Part shown: positions 1 through 8,729 of the stretch, one piece after another
Position numbering within the stretch: position 1 is the stretch's first letter
How the letters are laid out: every line of letters begins with the position of its first letter
Source: VXYL01 sp963666465
GTDB lineage: Bacteria > Pseudomonadota > Gammaproteobacteria > Pseudomonadales > Azotimanducaceae
NCBI GenBank assembly: GCA_963666465.1
Contig: OY762824.1
Span: 4,464,001-4,528,000 of the forward strand
Length of the DNA: 64,000 nucleotides
Direction of reading: 5' to 3'
Program-made: the position numbers and the translations under genes
Notes under the pieces: generated by a model
Database searches by the model: none
What the model saw: only the letters and a program-made list of their open reading frames with translations
What the model was told of the DNA's origin: nothing

Positions 1-61
1 TGCCGCCAGCAAGGCCCAAGGCCGCAGCGAGGGGCAGCGTCAGGAGGTCCGTTGCGTTCAT
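1..61 (-). CDS. pilD: Prepilin peptidase, N-terminal fragment (probable)
   Basis: Read on the minus strand, an ATG at 61-59 opens a frame that runs off the window edge and gives about 20 residues beginning MNATDLLTLPLAAALGL, a hydrophobic start. It lies downstream of pilB and pilC on the same strand, where pilD (the membrane peptidase and methylase that processes type IV prepilins) usually sits. The fragment is too short to show the catalytic aspartates, so the call rests on position and hydrophobicity. About 920 bp of repeats separate it from pilC, so it may no longer share a transcript. No clear Shine-Dalgarno is visible. Confidence 0.45.
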   Translation of the reverse strand, partial: MNATDLLTLPLAAALGLAGG

Positions 62-110
62 TGGTTCGATGTGGCAGCTCTCCGTGGGGATGCTTCGTTT
101 TGCGGGCCCT

Positions 111-267
111 CTGGGGCGAGGGCATTCTGCCTTCACTCGCGCCGACAGGCGCGCACGTCTCGCGAGGCATCTTTCGAGCGTACGGGAAGCCGGTGACTCA
201 CGAAGCCATTGCGCTGCGCGCATACGCGCCTTGCAGCGCGAACGGGGACGAATGCCCCTCGCCCCAG
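111..267. repeat. Family C long hairpin repeat
   Basis: Imperfect long inverted repeat. The left arm CTGGGGCGAGGGCATTC (111-127) pairs with the right arm GAATGCCCCTCGCCCCAG (250-267). Similar GGGCGAGGGCATT-type arms recur near 13991, 16880, 26600 and 38490. No coding sequence is evident. Function unknown; it may affect mRNA 3' ends. Confidence 0.6.
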
Positions 268-272
268 AAGCG

Positions 273-627
273 CTTGCATGGAAGCACGCCCCCAGCGATG
301 GGGGAATTGCCGGCACTTCCCTGCGCGTCGGCGATCGGGGATGCTTCCCCGGCTGAAGGCTTGCATGGAAGCACGCCCCCAGCGATGGGGGAATTGCCGG
401 CACTTCCCTGCGCGTCGGCGGTCGGGGATGCTTCCCCGGCTGAAGGCTTGCATGGAAGCACGCCCCCGGCGATGGGGAATTGCCGGCACTTCCCTGCGCG
501 TCGGCGGTCGGGGATGCTTCCCCGGCTGAAGGCTCCCTGCATGGAAGCACGCCCCCGGCGATGGGGGAATTGCCGGTGCTTCCCTGCGCGTCGGCGGTCG
601 GGGATGCTTCCCCGGCTGAAGGCTCCT
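273..627 (+). repeat. Family A tandem repeat array, 4 units
   Basis: Four consecutive units of about 86-91 bp. Each begins CTTGCATGGAAGCACGCCCC and ends in CCCCGGCTGAAGG. Every unit carries two small hairpins: CCCC(C) against GGGG(G) around GCGAT, and GGGGATGCTTCCCC. The units are nearly identical and have no spacers. The same unit occurs in arrays or singly near 5061, 6030, 30806, 35058 and 45102, in both orientations. Frames open through the array encode repetitive low-complexity peptides and are not called as genes. Confidence 0.85.
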
Positions 628-728
628 AGCCGAAGACGCGAGCGAATGCGAGCCCGAAGGCCAAGCAGTTCGCGAAGCGAACTGCCGACGCGCCCGTTAG
701 GGCGCGCTAGGAGTCTGCGCCGCAGGAC
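626..728 (+). repeat. Family B dispersed repeat
   Basis: Unit starting CTAGCCGAAGACGCGAGCGA, with internal palindromes CAGTTCGCGAAGCGAACTG and GCGCCC-TTAG-GGGCGC, ending near CTGCGCCGCAGGAC. It directly abuts the family A array. Related copies lie near 8594, 17823, 18777, 22510 (inverted), 34959 and 45012 (inverted). Confidence 0.7.
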
Positions 729-850
729 GATCTCGCGCCGAAAATGTGGTGTGATCCCCCATTGCTCGCCCCGAAACGTTCCTGACGAGGGACAGGACCT
801 CCCAGAAGATGGATTTTTCTCGCCGTATTAGGGTGCATGTCCCCGGAAAA

Positions 851-982
851 GTTTCTACGGCGCAGACTCCTAGCACCCGCGAAGCGGCGCTCAAGGCAGT
901 TTTCGCTGGCGCGGAACTGCGAAGGGATACACGCTATCGTTCTCCGACTCGGCAGTTTCTGCGGCGCTTGCCTGCTGGGCTT
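851..982. repeat. Family B repeat, second module, abutting the pilC stop
   Basis: Contains the GCGAAGCGGCGCT palindrome, GGCAGTTTTCGCTGGCGCG and the terminal GTTTCTGCGGCGCTTG module that also follows the B unit at 17942-18047 and 34959-35056. It ends exactly at the pilC stop codon (983-985). Together with the elements upstream it separates pilC from the presumed pilD. The 729-850 stretch between the repeats shows no gene. Confidence 0.6.
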
Positions 983-2209
983 CTAGCCCGCGACCACGCC
1001 GCCGATTTGGAAGATTGGGAGGTACATGGCGGTGATCAGGCCGCCGACCAGGATGCCAAGGATCACCATCACGGCGGGCTCGAGCAGGGCCGTCAGTTGT
1101 TCGACGGCTTGGTCCACCAGCTCCTCGTAGTGGCTCGCACAGCGACCGAGCATGTCGTCGAGGGTGCCGGACTCTTCGCCCACCGCGACCATTTGCGTCG
1201 CTAGTGGCGGAAAGGCGTTGGCGTTCCGCATGGCTTGGGCCAAGGTCTGTCCGGTTGCCACCTCGTCGCGCATGGCCAGCGCTGCGGTGGTGAACACGGA
1301 GTTGCCGACCGCACCGGAAACCAGCGTCAGCGCAGCCACCAGCGGCACCCCGGCGTCGAGCGTTGTCCCAAGCGTGCGCACGGTGCCGGCAACGGCGGAG
1401 TTCTCGACAATGGATCCGACCACCGGCACCTTCAGCATGGTGCGGTCGAGGACGCGGCGGAATCCGGCATGGTGGCGTCGCGTCCAGCCGATGCCGACGC
1501 AGGCGCCAATCAACACGGCAAGGATGCCGGCCCAGCTCGCCTGCGCGAATTCGGATACCGCGATCACGGTCTGCGTTGCCGTCGGCAGCTCGGCGCCGAA
1601 GCTTGCGAACATGTCCTCGAACTGCGGCACGACCTTGACGAGCAGCAGTCCCGTCACCGCGAGCGCAATGACGATAACCGCCGCCGGATAAGTGAGAGCG
1701 CGACGCACTTTGCCGCGAATGGCGCGGGTCTTCTCGCCGTGGGCGGCGATGCGGCTGAGCATCTCGTCCAAGGCTCCGGACTGCTCGCCGGCGTCCACCA
1801 GATTGCAAAGCAGGGCATCGAAGTGCGCCGGATGGCGACGCATTGCGGTGGCAAGGGAGAAGCCGCCAGCGACGTCGTCGCGAATGCGCTTGACAAGCGT
1901 GCGAACGCCGTTGCCGTCCGCTGCGTCGGCCACCAAGTCAAAGGCCTGCACGAGGGGAATGCCGGCGTGGGTGACGGTGGCAAGTTGACGCATGATTGCG
2001 GTGATCTGGGCGGGCTTCACCTTGCCGCCCGACTTGCGGGAGAACATGCCGCGTGGCTTGCGGCGGATGCGCTGCGGGTCGATGGCCCGGCGGCGCAGCA
2101 ACGCTCGCGCCAGAGACACGGAGGCGGCCTCAATCTCGCCGCTCTGGACGACGCCGTCGCGGTCCGTGCCTTCCCAGAGGAAGGTCTGCGACGTTTCCTG
2201 TCGGGTCAT
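983..2209 (-). CDS. pilC: Type IV pilus inner-membrane platform protein PilC
   Basis: A 408-residue inner-membrane protein of the PilC/GspF family, which anchors the pilus assembly ATPases and the pilus base. The start ATG at 2209 is preceded by a good AGGGAG Shine-Dalgarno 20 bp after pilB, and the length is typical for PilC. Two repeated GspF/T2SSF domains are visible: the first around AGIPLVQAFDLVA and AGEQSGALDEML, the second around AGVPLVAALTLVSGAVGNSVF and VGEESGTLDDML. Hydrophobic segments follow each, for example ALTYPAAVIVIALAVTGLLL and PAVMVILGILVGGLITAMYL near the C-terminus. It is transcribed after pilB. The stop codon touches a family B repeat. Confidence 0.95.
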   Translation of the reverse strand: MTRQETSQTFLWEGTDRDGVVQSGEIEAASVSLARALLRRRAIDPQRIRRKPRGMFSRKSGGKVKPAQITAIMRQLATVTHAGIPLVQAFDLVADAADGNGVRTLVKRIRDDVAGGFSLATAMRRHPAHFDALLCNLVDAGEQSGALDEMLSRIAAHGEKTRAIRGKVRRALTYPAAVIVIALAVTGLLLVKVVPQFEDMFASFGAELPTATQTVIAVSEFAQASWAGILAVLIGACVGIGWTRRHHAGFRRVLDRTMLKVPVVGSIVENSAVAGTVRTLGTTLDAGVPLVAALTLVSGAVGNSVFTTAALAMRDEVATGQTLAQAMRNANAFPPLATQMVAVGEESGTLDDMLGRCASHYEELVDQAVEQLTALLEPAVMVILGILVGGLITAMYLPIFQIGGVVAG

Positions 2210-2229
2210 GATGGTCTCCCTTGTGGCCT

Positions 2230-4008
2230 TCAGGCGGTGACGCGGTTGACTTCGGCAAGGCTCGTGGCGCCGGCCACCACCTTGGCAAGGCCGGAACTGC
2301 GCAGGCTTGGAAAGCCCTCTCTCCTCGCCTCGGCCGCAAGTTTCATGCTGTCGCCGCCGTCCAGGATGAGCTTCGACATGGTGGGCGTCACCCGCACCAC
2401 TTCGTAGATGCCCGTGCGCCCGCGATAGCCCTTGCGACAGTTGCCACAGCCTTCCGCGTTGGCAGCGAACAGGCGCGCGTCGCCCGCGATGTCGGCGTCG
2501 ATGCCCTCTTCGGCGAGTGCCTCCGGCGGCACGGATAGGGGCTTGCGGCAGGTCTCGCAGAGCACGCGGGCCAGGCGCTGGGCCACGATGAGGCTGACGG
2601 AGGTGGCGAGGTTGAAGACCGGAACGCCCATGTTGCGCAGGCGGGTGAGGGTTTCGGCTGCGGAGTTCGTGTGCAGGGTGGCGAGCAGGAGGTGACCGGT
2701 CTGGGCGGCCTGCACGGCGGTCTCGGCGGTTTCGAGGTCGCGGATTTCGCCCACCATCACCACGTCTGGGTCTTGCCGGAGGAAGGCGCGCAGGGCGGTG
2801 GCGAAGTCGAGGCCCACCTTGGGGTTCACCTGCACTTGGTTGATGCCTTCGACGTTGATCTCCACCGGGTCTTCGGCGGTCGCGATGTTGCGTTCTTCGG
2901 TGTTGAGCGCGTTCAGCCCGGCGTACAGCGTGACCGACTTGCCGCTGCCGGTGGGGCCGGTGACGAGGATCATCCCCTGGGGCAGGGCGAGTGCATCGAG
3001 GAAGAGGCGCTGCTGCCTGGCGTCGAAGCCGAGCTTGTCCACGCTGACCTGCGTGGCGGAGGCATCGAGGATGCGCAGCACGATCTTCTCGCCCCACAGC
3101 GTCGGCATGGTGTTGACGCGCATGTCGATGCTGCGCTCGTCGCTCAAGGCGAGGCGAAGGCGTCCGTCTTGCGGGATGCGGCGCTCGGCGATATCGAGTT
3201 CGGCCATCACCTTCAGGCGCGATGCGAGTCGCGGACCCATCTCCACCGGCGGCTGGCTTTCCTCGCGCAGGACGCCGTCGATGCGGAAGCGCACCCGGCT
3301 TGAGCCGCGGTAGGTCTCGAAGTGGATGTCGGAAGCGCTGGCGCGGATCGCGTCAAGAAGCGTCGCTTGGACGAAGCGCACGACAGGGGTTTCGTCGGCA
3401 CCGTCCGTGGCGGTGCCGGGCGCGGTTCGCTGGAGGCCGTTGGCAGGGGCGACAGTGATTGTCGGTGCGTCGATCGGTGACGGCGTGGCGGTTCTCAGGG
3501 CGCTGGAGGCATCGACAGTCGGCGCAGTCGTATCTGCGCCTTGTGTGCCGCCTGGTTCGGAAAGGGAGGCTAGGGCGGCAAGGAGGGGCCTTGGTTCAAC
3601 GACGACACATTTCGTCGTCATTCCGGTGCGAAGGCGAACCGCTTCGATGGCGGTGCGGTCGGCTGGGTCGGCGGTGGCGATGAACAACTGCCCGGCGCGG
3701 ACCGCCAGCGGCATGACGCGACGGTCTTGCAGGAACGTGCCATCGAGGAGCCCGCGCGGGGCTTGGGCCAAGTCGAACGCGGCGAGGTCCAAGAGCGGCA
3801 GGCCGCAGCCCGTTGCCAGCGACAGGGCCGCATCCTGTGCTGGGGCTAGTTCTTGCTGGGTTGACTCCATCAGGCTCTCGCTTTGGTCGAGCGAGGAGCA
3901 CGCTACGCCGGCCGCCACAAGAAGGTCGATAGGAAATCGTCGCCACGTCTTGTCCGAAATCGCCGCCGCACCGTGTGCGAGATCGCGCACCGCCGAAGAT
4001 TGCGGCAA
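2230..4008 (-). CDS. pilB: Type IV pilus extension ATPase PilB
   Basis: A 592-residue hexameric AAA+ ATPase that powers pilin polymerisation. The N-terminal third is a MshEN/GspE-N-like domain (LVAAGV...LDLAAFDL). The ATPase core has Walker A GPTGSGKS, an Asp box, Walker B-like DPDVVMVGEIRD and the His box GHLLLATLHTN. A C-terminal zinc-binding tetracysteine follows (CETCRKP and CGNCRKGYRGRTGIYEV), as in PilB/GspE but not PilT. The start at 4008 keeps the N-terminal domain; the internal Met of MESTQQEL would cut it. Divergent from the pilin genes and followed 20 bp later by pilC. Confidence 0.95.
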   Translation of the reverse strand: MPQSSAVRDLAHGAAAISDKTWRRFPIDLLVAAGVACSSLDQSESLMESTQQELAPAQDAALSLATGCGLPLLDLAAFDLAQAPRGLLDGTFLQDRRVMPLAVRAGQLFIATADPADRTAIEAVRLRTGMTTKCVVVEPRPLLAALASLSEPGGTQGADTTAPTVDASSALRTATPSPIDAPTITVAPANGLQRTAPGTATDGADETPVVRFVQATLLDAIRASASDIHFETYRGSSRVRFRIDGVLREESQPPVEMGPRLASRLKVMAELDIAERRIPQDGRLRLALSDERSIDMRVNTMPTLWGEKIVLRILDASATQVSVDKLGFDARQQRLFLDALALPQGMILVTGPTGSGKSVTLYAGLNALNTEERNIATAEDPVEINVEGINQVQVNPKVGLDFATALRAFLRQDPDVVMVGEIRDLETAETAVQAAQTGHLLLATLHTNSAAETLTRLRNMGVPVFNLATSVSLIVAQRLARVLCETCRKPLSVPPEALAEEGIDADIAGDARLFAANAEGCGNCRKGYRGRTGIYEVVRVTPTMSKLILDGGDSMKLAAEARREGFPSLRSSGLAKVVAGATSLAEVNRVTA

Positions 4009-4125
4009 TGGTTCACACGGATTGCCTGCGATGGCTTACATGCGCCTTGGCTGATGGATGCAACGACGGACGTGTCCAACTTGCTTACGATTTCCCCCAA
4101 AGAACCAGCTTGCGAGGAGCGTCTG

Positions 4126-4662
4126 ATGAACCGGGGAAACGACACGTTTGAGCGAGGCCAATCGAGAGGGCACCTGAGCCAGTCAGGCCGGTGGGAATGC
4201 TGGCGCAGGAGCGGCTTCACGCTCATCGAACTGATGATCGTGATTGCGCTGATCGGCATTCTGGCGGCGCTGGCCGTGCCGGCCTACAACGACTATATCC
4301 AGAGCGCCAACATGGCCAAGGTGAACGCCCATTTCGAGAGCGGCGTCAGCGTCGTGCAGGCGGAACTTCGTCGCATTCAGGCGGAGATCGCGATGGGCAC
4401 GCTCACCGCAGCGCAGGCGGACACCAACTACAACGACGACGACGGCCAGGGCTGGATCGACCTTCTGAACGGCCAGGGCGCCGGCAGGGCGCCAAGTGGC
4501 GGCGCGCCGTTTGCCGAAGCAGCGGATGACGGCAATGGCGTCGTCGGCATCGGCGTGGAGAACGAGTTTGCGTCCGGCGACCTGGTGGTGACGGTGACGC
4601 GGCCGATGTACGGCGACTTTGCGGCGCGGGAGCAGCGGAGCATCGCGTGGGCGGACCTGTGA
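4126..4662 (+). CDS. pilA: Type IV major pilin-like prepilin (PilA/PilE type)
   Basis: A 178-residue prepilin. A long, basic 30-residue leader ends in RRSG and is followed by FTLIELMIVIALIGILAALA, the class III signal peptide with Glu5 of the mature protein, cleaved between Gly30 and Phe31 by PilD. The hydrophobic helix is followed by PAYNDYIQ, typical of type IVa pilins. The mature C-terminal region is acidic and Gly-rich, with no cysteine pair visible. ATG at 4126 has GAGGAG upstream. It is divergent from pilB across about 120 bp, matching pilA placement beside tRNA-Thr in Pseudomonas. It overlaps the next pilin by one base. Confidence 0.85.
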   Translation: MNRGNDTFERGQSRGHLSQSGRWECWRRSGFTLIELMIVIALIGILAALAVPAYNDYIQSANMAKVNAHFESGVSVVQAELRRIQAEIAMGTLTAAQADTNYNDDDGQGWIDLLNGQGAGRAPSGGAPFAEAADDGNGVVGIGVENEFASGDLVVTVTRPMYGDFAAREQRSIAWADL

Positions 4663-5060
4663 TGGCGTCGGCCTCGGGTCGGTCGCGGCCGGTGGGCTTC
4701 ACCTTGCTGGAGTTGCTGGCGGCGTTGGCAATCCTCGCCATCGTCGCCGCCGTGGCTGTGCCGTGGTATCGCGACTACATGGCGACGGCGCGGGAAGGCG
4801 CGCTCGCCAAGCGCGTCGCCGCCATGGCGATCTTTCAGGAGGAAACGCGGCTGCGAACCGGAAGCTATGGCGCCGGTTCATGGGACCCTGCAGCCGGCGA
4901 GGAGTCGTTGGCCACGGCCATCGGCTGGCAACCGGCAAGCGACGACGGCACGACCTTCCTTGTCACCGCGGACGCCAACGCCTGGACGGTGACCGCCACG
5001 GACTCGAGTGGCGTCGCCGTCTGCCGCGTCTTGCCGGCGAACGAACCGTGCTCCGAGTAG
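4662..5060 (+). CDS. Second type IV prepilin (PilE-like)
   Basis: A 132-residue prepilin beginning at ATG 4662, which overlaps the previous stop (TGATG), implying translational coupling. A GTG at 4647 is an alternative start. The short leader MASASGRSRPVG is followed by FTLLELLAALAILAIVAAVA, with cleavage Gly12/Phe13 and Glu5 conserved. The C-terminal part has two cysteines (AVCRVLPANEPCSE) that could form the D-region disulfide of minor pilins. Probably a minor pilin or pilus tip component. The stop codon lies directly against the family A array, so the last residues may have been set by repeat insertion. Confidence 0.85.
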   Translation: MASASGRSRPVGFTLLELLAALAILAIVAAVAVPWYRDYMATAREGALAKRVAAMAIFQEETRLRTGSYGAGSWDPAAGEESLATAIGWQPASDDGTTFLVTADANAWTVTATDSSGVAVCRVLPANEPCSE

Positions 5061-5420
5061 GAGCCTTCAGCCGGGGAAGCTTCCCCGACCGCCGACGCGC
5101 GGGGAGGTTCGGGCATGTCCCCGTCGCCGGAGGGGCGTGCTTCCCTGCAAGGAGCCTTCAGCCGGGGAAGCTTCCCCGACCGCCGACGCGCGGGGAGGTT
5201 CGGGCATGTCCCCGTCGCCGGAGGGGCGTGCTTCCCTGCAAGGAGCCTTCAGCCGGGGAAGCTTCCCCGACCGCCGACGCGCGGGGAGGTTCGGGCATGT
5301 CCCCGTCGCCGGAGGGCGTGCTTCCCTGCAAGGAGCCTTCAGCCGGGGAAGCTTCCTCGACCGCTGATGCGCAGGGAAGTTCGGGCATGTCTCCGTCGCC
5401 GGAGGCGTCTTCCATGCAAG
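5061..5420 (-). repeat. Family A tandem repeat array, 4 units, inverted
   Basis: Four units of about 90 bp in the opposite orientation to the 273-627 array, each beginning GAGCCTTCAGCCGGGGAAGC. These belong to a sequence variant in which the middle of the unit reads GGGCATGTCCCCGTCGCCGG instead of the GCCGG-AATTCCCC type. The array fills the space between the second pilin gene and tRNA-Thr. Confidence 0.85.
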
Positions 5421-5467
5421 TGAAGCAGGCGCACCGGCACCGATTGGGTTACGATTTGCCCGCGTGT

Positions 5468-5543
<76 letters not shown>

Positions 5544-6029
5544 AGCACGCTGTCGACCCAGTTGGACACGGAACGCGAACTCCGCTGCAGGTCGGACCTT
5601 CAAGGTCAATGAAGGTGCTTGAAGCAACGCGAAGACGTTCGGTGAGCGATTATCTGTTCGCCTCGCCCACCGAAGAAGGCGGTTTTGAGGCAGCGGGCGG
5701 TGCTACATTCGACTCGTACGCGGAAGCAGCGGCTGCTGCCAGCGCCGGGCGTGTGAGGCCGAGCGTGAGCGTGTGAGAAGGCGGGTTCGTCGCAAAGGTC
5801 CAGCGCTCCCCATTCGGTAATCCTCGCCAATCCAGAGCTTCGGCGGCATGTGTTGCGGTCGCCGGAGCACGGCGACCTGTGACAGATCCTGAGGGCAAGC
5901 AGCTACCGACTCAGGCTGCGGATGCCCTGCTGCTGGGACGGTTTGGTCACAGCCTTGATTCGGGCAGTTAGGACGCTTGTGGCGAGGGATGCCCATCACG
6001 GGCAGGTGGCGACCTGCCTCGCCACCATG
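5544..6029. other. Intergenic stretch with no supported gene
   Basis: About 490 bp between tRNA-Thr and a single family A repeat. Short open frames exist on both strands but have no recognisable motifs or good ribosome-binding sites. No terminator with a T-tract and no copy of the tRNA 3' end that would indicate an integrated element was seen. Confidence 0.4.
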
Positions 6030-6122
6030 CTTCTTGCATGGAAGTACGCCTCCGGCGACGGGGACATGCCCGAACCTCCCCGCGCGTCAGCGGTCGAGGA
6101 AGCTTCCCCGGCTGAAGGCTCC
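6030..6122 (+). repeat. Family A repeat, single unit
   Basis: One unit of the variant found at 5061-5420, in forward orientation (CTTGCATGGAAGTACGCC to CCGGCTGAAGGCTCC). It lies immediately beyond the nadC stop codon on the nadC-downstream side. Confidence 0.85.
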
Positions 6123-6126
6123 GAGG

Positions 6127-7041
6127 TCACGGACCGGATGGCAAAGGCGTCGGCTTGGATGTACCTGACTCTGGCGGGCAACAACCAGCGGCCCGCTCGA
6201 GTCGCATCGACAGATCGGGCGGTGCGACTGCCTTGGTGATGTCGCCCACCGAGATGTAGTCGACGCCTGTTGCGGCGATGGGGGCGATGGTCGTCAGGGT
6301 GATTCCGCCGGAGGCTTCGAGGGGGATCCGGCCGGCGGTGAGGGCAACCGCTGCGCGCATTGCGTCCAGGCTGTAGTTGTCGAGCAGGGCCATGTCGGCA
6401 CCGGCGGCGATGGCTTCTTGCAGCTCGTCGTTGTTTTCCACTTCCACTTCCAGCCTCACATCTGGATGCAGGGCTTTGGCGCGGTGGACGGCGGGGGTGA
6501 TGCCGCCGGCGGCGGCGATGTGGTTCTCCTTCAGGAGGAAGGCGTCGAAGAGGCCCATGCGGTGATTTGCTGCGCCCCCCGCCGCCACGGCGTATTTCTG
6601 CGCGTGGCGCAAGCCCGGCAGGGTCTTGCGGGTGTCGAGGATGGTCACCGGCTTGCCGGCGGCGGTGCGGATGCCGGCGACGGCATCGGTGTAGCGCCTG
6701 GCCGCAGTGGCGGTGGCGGAGAGAACCTGCACGAAGTTGACGACTGTGCGCTCGACGGTGAGCAGGGCGCGCGCCGGGCCCGTGAGTTCGAGCAGCGGGG
6801 AACCGGCGGCGACAATCTCTCCCTCCTCAGCGAACCACTCGACGGCGACGCGTTCGTCCACGTTCCTGCAGGCCTGAACCACCCACGGGCGGCCGCAGAG
6901 CACCATGTCCGAGCGGGTGATGAGCCGCGCCAGGGCTTGCGCGTCTGGGTCGATCAGTTCGGCGTTGATGTCGCCGGGACCGATGTCTTCGGCCAGTGCC
7001 TCGGCGACATTGCGTTTGACGGTTTCGGGGTCGGCGCACAT
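6127..7041 (-). CDS. nadC: Nicotinate-nucleotide pyrophosphorylase (carboxylating)
   Basis: A 304-residue quinolinate phosphoribosyltransferase that converts quinolinate and PRPP to nicotinate mononucleotide in de novo NAD synthesis. Family motifs are present: EDIGPGDIN near the start, VLCGRPW, ERTVVNFVQ, ILDTRKTLPGLR, KYAVAAGGAANHRMGLFD, LLKENH, EVEVEN, LLDNYS, LEASGGI and VDYISVGDITKAV. The ATG at 7041 is chosen because the protein begins at the family's usual position; no strong ribosome-binding site is seen. About 25 residues beyond the conserved DLSMRL end are unusual and stop next to a family A repeat, suggesting the natural 3' end was altered. Divergent from ampD. Confidence 0.95.
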   Translation of the reverse strand: MCADPETVKRNVAEALAEDIGPGDINAELIDPDAQALARLITRSDMVLCGRPWVVQACRNVDERVAVEWFAEEGEIVAAGSPLLELTGPARALLTVERTVVNFVQVLSATATAARRYTDAVAGIRTAAGKPVTILDTRKTLPGLRHAQKYAVAAGGAANHRMGLFDAFLLKENHIAAAGGITPAVHRAKALHPDVRLEVEVENNDELQEAIAAGADMALLDNYSLDAMRAAVALTAGRIPLEASGGITLTTIAPIAATGVDYISVGDITKAVAPPDLSMRLERAAGCCPPESGTSKPTPLPSGP

Positions 7042-7083
7042 ATTGCGAGAGCTTTGAGTCCATGTCGTGGGTGGTGGGAGTAT

Positions 7084-7656
7084 ATGGAGCGGTGTCCCGA
7101 CATTGACGATGGCCACTGGCTGACCGATGCCGTGGCGAAGCCGAGCCCCAACTGCAACGAGCGGCCCCGACCGGACGACATTGCCTTGGTGGTGATTCAT
7201 GGCATCACGCTTCCGCCTGGTCAGTTCGGCACGGGTCTGGTTGAACGGCTCTTCCTCAATACGCTGGATCTGACGCTGCACCCGGCGCTTGCGGGCCTCG
7301 AAGGGGTGCGGGTGTCGGCGCATCTGTTGATCGAACGGGATGGTGCCGTGACGCAGTTCGTGCCCTTTCATCGGCGCGCATGGCACGCGGGGCTGTCTTC
7401 CTTCGCCGGGCGGGAGAACTGCAACGATTTCGCCATCGGCATCGAACTCGAAGGCACGGATGCGACGCCGTATGAGGACGTTCAGTACGAGCGCCTGACG
7501 GAGGTTCTGCGGTCGTTGCTCCGGCGCTATCCGCAGCTCTCGCCCTCGCGGGTGGTGGGACATGCCGAGATCGCGCCGGGAAGGAAGACGGATCCGGGTG
7601 CTGCCTTCGACTGGCAGCGTTTGATGGCGTCTATCGCCGCCGGCAAGCATGGATGA
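7084..7656 (+). CDS. ampD: 1,6-anhydro-N-acetylmuramyl-L-alanine amidase AmpD
   Basis: A 190-residue cytoplasmic zinc amidase of the Amidase_2 family. It cleaves anhydromuropeptides during cell-wall recycling and thereby keeps AmpR-type beta-lactamase induction low. Motifs: NERPRPDDIALVVIHGITLP with the first zinc His, AHLLIERDGAVTQFVPF, AWHAG, NDFAIGIELEG with the catalytic Glu, and VVGHAEIAPGRKTDPGAAFDW with the second His, Lys and Asp. ATG 7084 has GGGAG just upstream. It overlaps the ROK kinase gene by 8 bp. The divergent nadC neighbour matches the Pseudomonas arrangement. Confidence 0.95.
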   Translation: MERCPDIDDGHWLTDAVAKPSPNCNERPRPDDIALVVIHGITLPPGQFGTGLVERLFLNTLDLTLHPALAGLEGVRVSAHLLIERDGAVTQFVPFHRRAWHAGLSSFAGRENCNDFAIGIELEGTDATPYEDVQYERLTEVLRSLLRRYPQLSPSRVVGHAEIAPGRKTDPGAAFDWQRLMASIAAGKHG

Positions 7657-8566
7657 AGCCGGTCGAATAGGCGTCGACCTCGGCGGCACCAAGATCGAGG
7701 CGGTTCTGCTGGGCGACGGTAACGGCGCGCTCTTGCGCGAGCGGGTGCCGACGCCGAGGGACGACTATGCCGGCACGGTGGCGGCCGTGGCCGACTTGGT
7801 GGCGCGCATCGATGCGGAGTTCGGCAGCAAGGCGCCGGTGGGCATCGGCACGCCCGGCGCCTGGGTGCCGGAACGGCGGCAGATGAAGAACTGCAACTCG
7901 ACCTGGCTCAACGGCCGCCCCTTGCTCGACGATCTCAATGCCGTGCTCGATGGTCGGGTGCGCATCGCCAACGATGCGAACTGCTTTGCGTTGGCGGAGG
8001 CGGAAGGGATCGCGCACGATCCGCAACTTGCGGATGCGCAGGTGATCTTTGGCGTGATTCTTGGCACGGGGGTCGGCGGCGGCATCGTCGTGGCGGGCAA
8101 GCTCATTGAAGGCGCGAATGCCATCACCGGGGAGTGGGGGCACACACCGCTGCCGTACTTTCGCGCCGACGCAGCCGCGGACGGGCGGGAGGCGACCCTC
8201 CCGGACCGGCCCTGCTATTGCGGGCGGGTGAACTGCATCGAGACGTTCCTTTCGGGACCGGGCCTCGCCCGCACCCACGAGGCGTTCACTGGCAAGCAAC
8301 GGGAAGGGCCGGTGCCGCCGGATTCGCCGGCACTGGACCTCTACACCACCATGCTGGCGCGCTCCTTGGCGCAGATCGTCAACGTGCTGGACCCGGACGT
8401 CATCGTCCTGGGCGGGGGCGTCTCCAATCTCGACGTTCTCTACGAGGACATGCCCCGCAAACTGCCACGCTATGCCTTCACCCACGAGGGCCGCACGCGC
8501 ATCCTGAGGGCCCGCTTCGGCGACTCGGCCGGGGTTCTTGGCGCGGCGCACTTGCATGGTGGGTAG
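7649..8566 (+). CDS. ROK-family sugar kinase
   Basis: A 305-residue ATP-dependent hexose kinase of the ROK family, with fructokinase or N-acetylglucosamine kinase as the likeliest activity. The N-terminal phosphate motif is IGVDLGGTKIEAVLL. VGIGTPG and NDANCFALAE carry the catalytic Asp region, and GTGVGGGIV is followed by the His of ITGEWGHTPLP. The zinc motif CYCGRVNCIETFLSG is the ROK CxCGxxxCxE pattern. The start overlaps the ampD end by 8 bp, so the two are probably cotranscribed. Pairing with a cell-wall recycling amidase makes an amino-sugar substrate attractive, but this is inference. Confidence 0.9.
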   Translation: MDEAGRIGVDLGGTKIEAVLLGDGNGALLRERVPTPRDDYAGTVAAVADLVARIDAEFGSKAPVGIGTPGAWVPERRQMKNCNSTWLNGRPLLDDLNAVLDGRVRIANDANCFALAEAEGIAHDPQLADAQVIFGVILGTGVGGGIVVAGKLIEGANAITGEWGHTPLPYFRADAAADGREATLPDRPCYCGRVNCIETFLSGPGLARTHEAFTGKQREGPVPPDSPALDLYTTMLARSLAQIVNVLDPDVIVLGGGVSNLDVLYEDMPRKLPRYAFTHEGRTRILRARFGDSAGVLGAAHLHGG

Positions 8567-8593
8567 GGGCCGTGATCCGAGTCGTCGCCCGCC

Positions 8594-8696
8594 TTAGCCG
8601 AAGGCGCGAGCGAATGCGAGCCCGAAGGCCAGGCAGTTCGCGAAGCGAACTGCCGACGCGCCCGCAAGGGCGCGCTAGGAGCCTGCGCCGCAGGAA
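8594..8696 (+). repeat. Family B dispersed repeat
   Basis: Copy of the unit at 626-728, beginning TTAGCCGAAGGCGCGAGCGA, with the CAGTTCGCGAAGCGAACTG palindrome and ending GGAGCCTGCGCCGCAGGAAC. It lies between the ROK kinase gene and the transposase remnant. Confidence 0.8.
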
Positions 8697-8729
8697 CTGG
8701 CCTGGCGGCGTGGCCGGCGCGATGGGACA

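Noticed and set aside
4020..4080. Sigma-54 promoter upstream of the pilin gene
   Set aside because: TGGCTGATGGATGCA has GG and GC elements, but the spacing is one base short and the -24 block is poor, unlike the two sites at 56553 and 61916.
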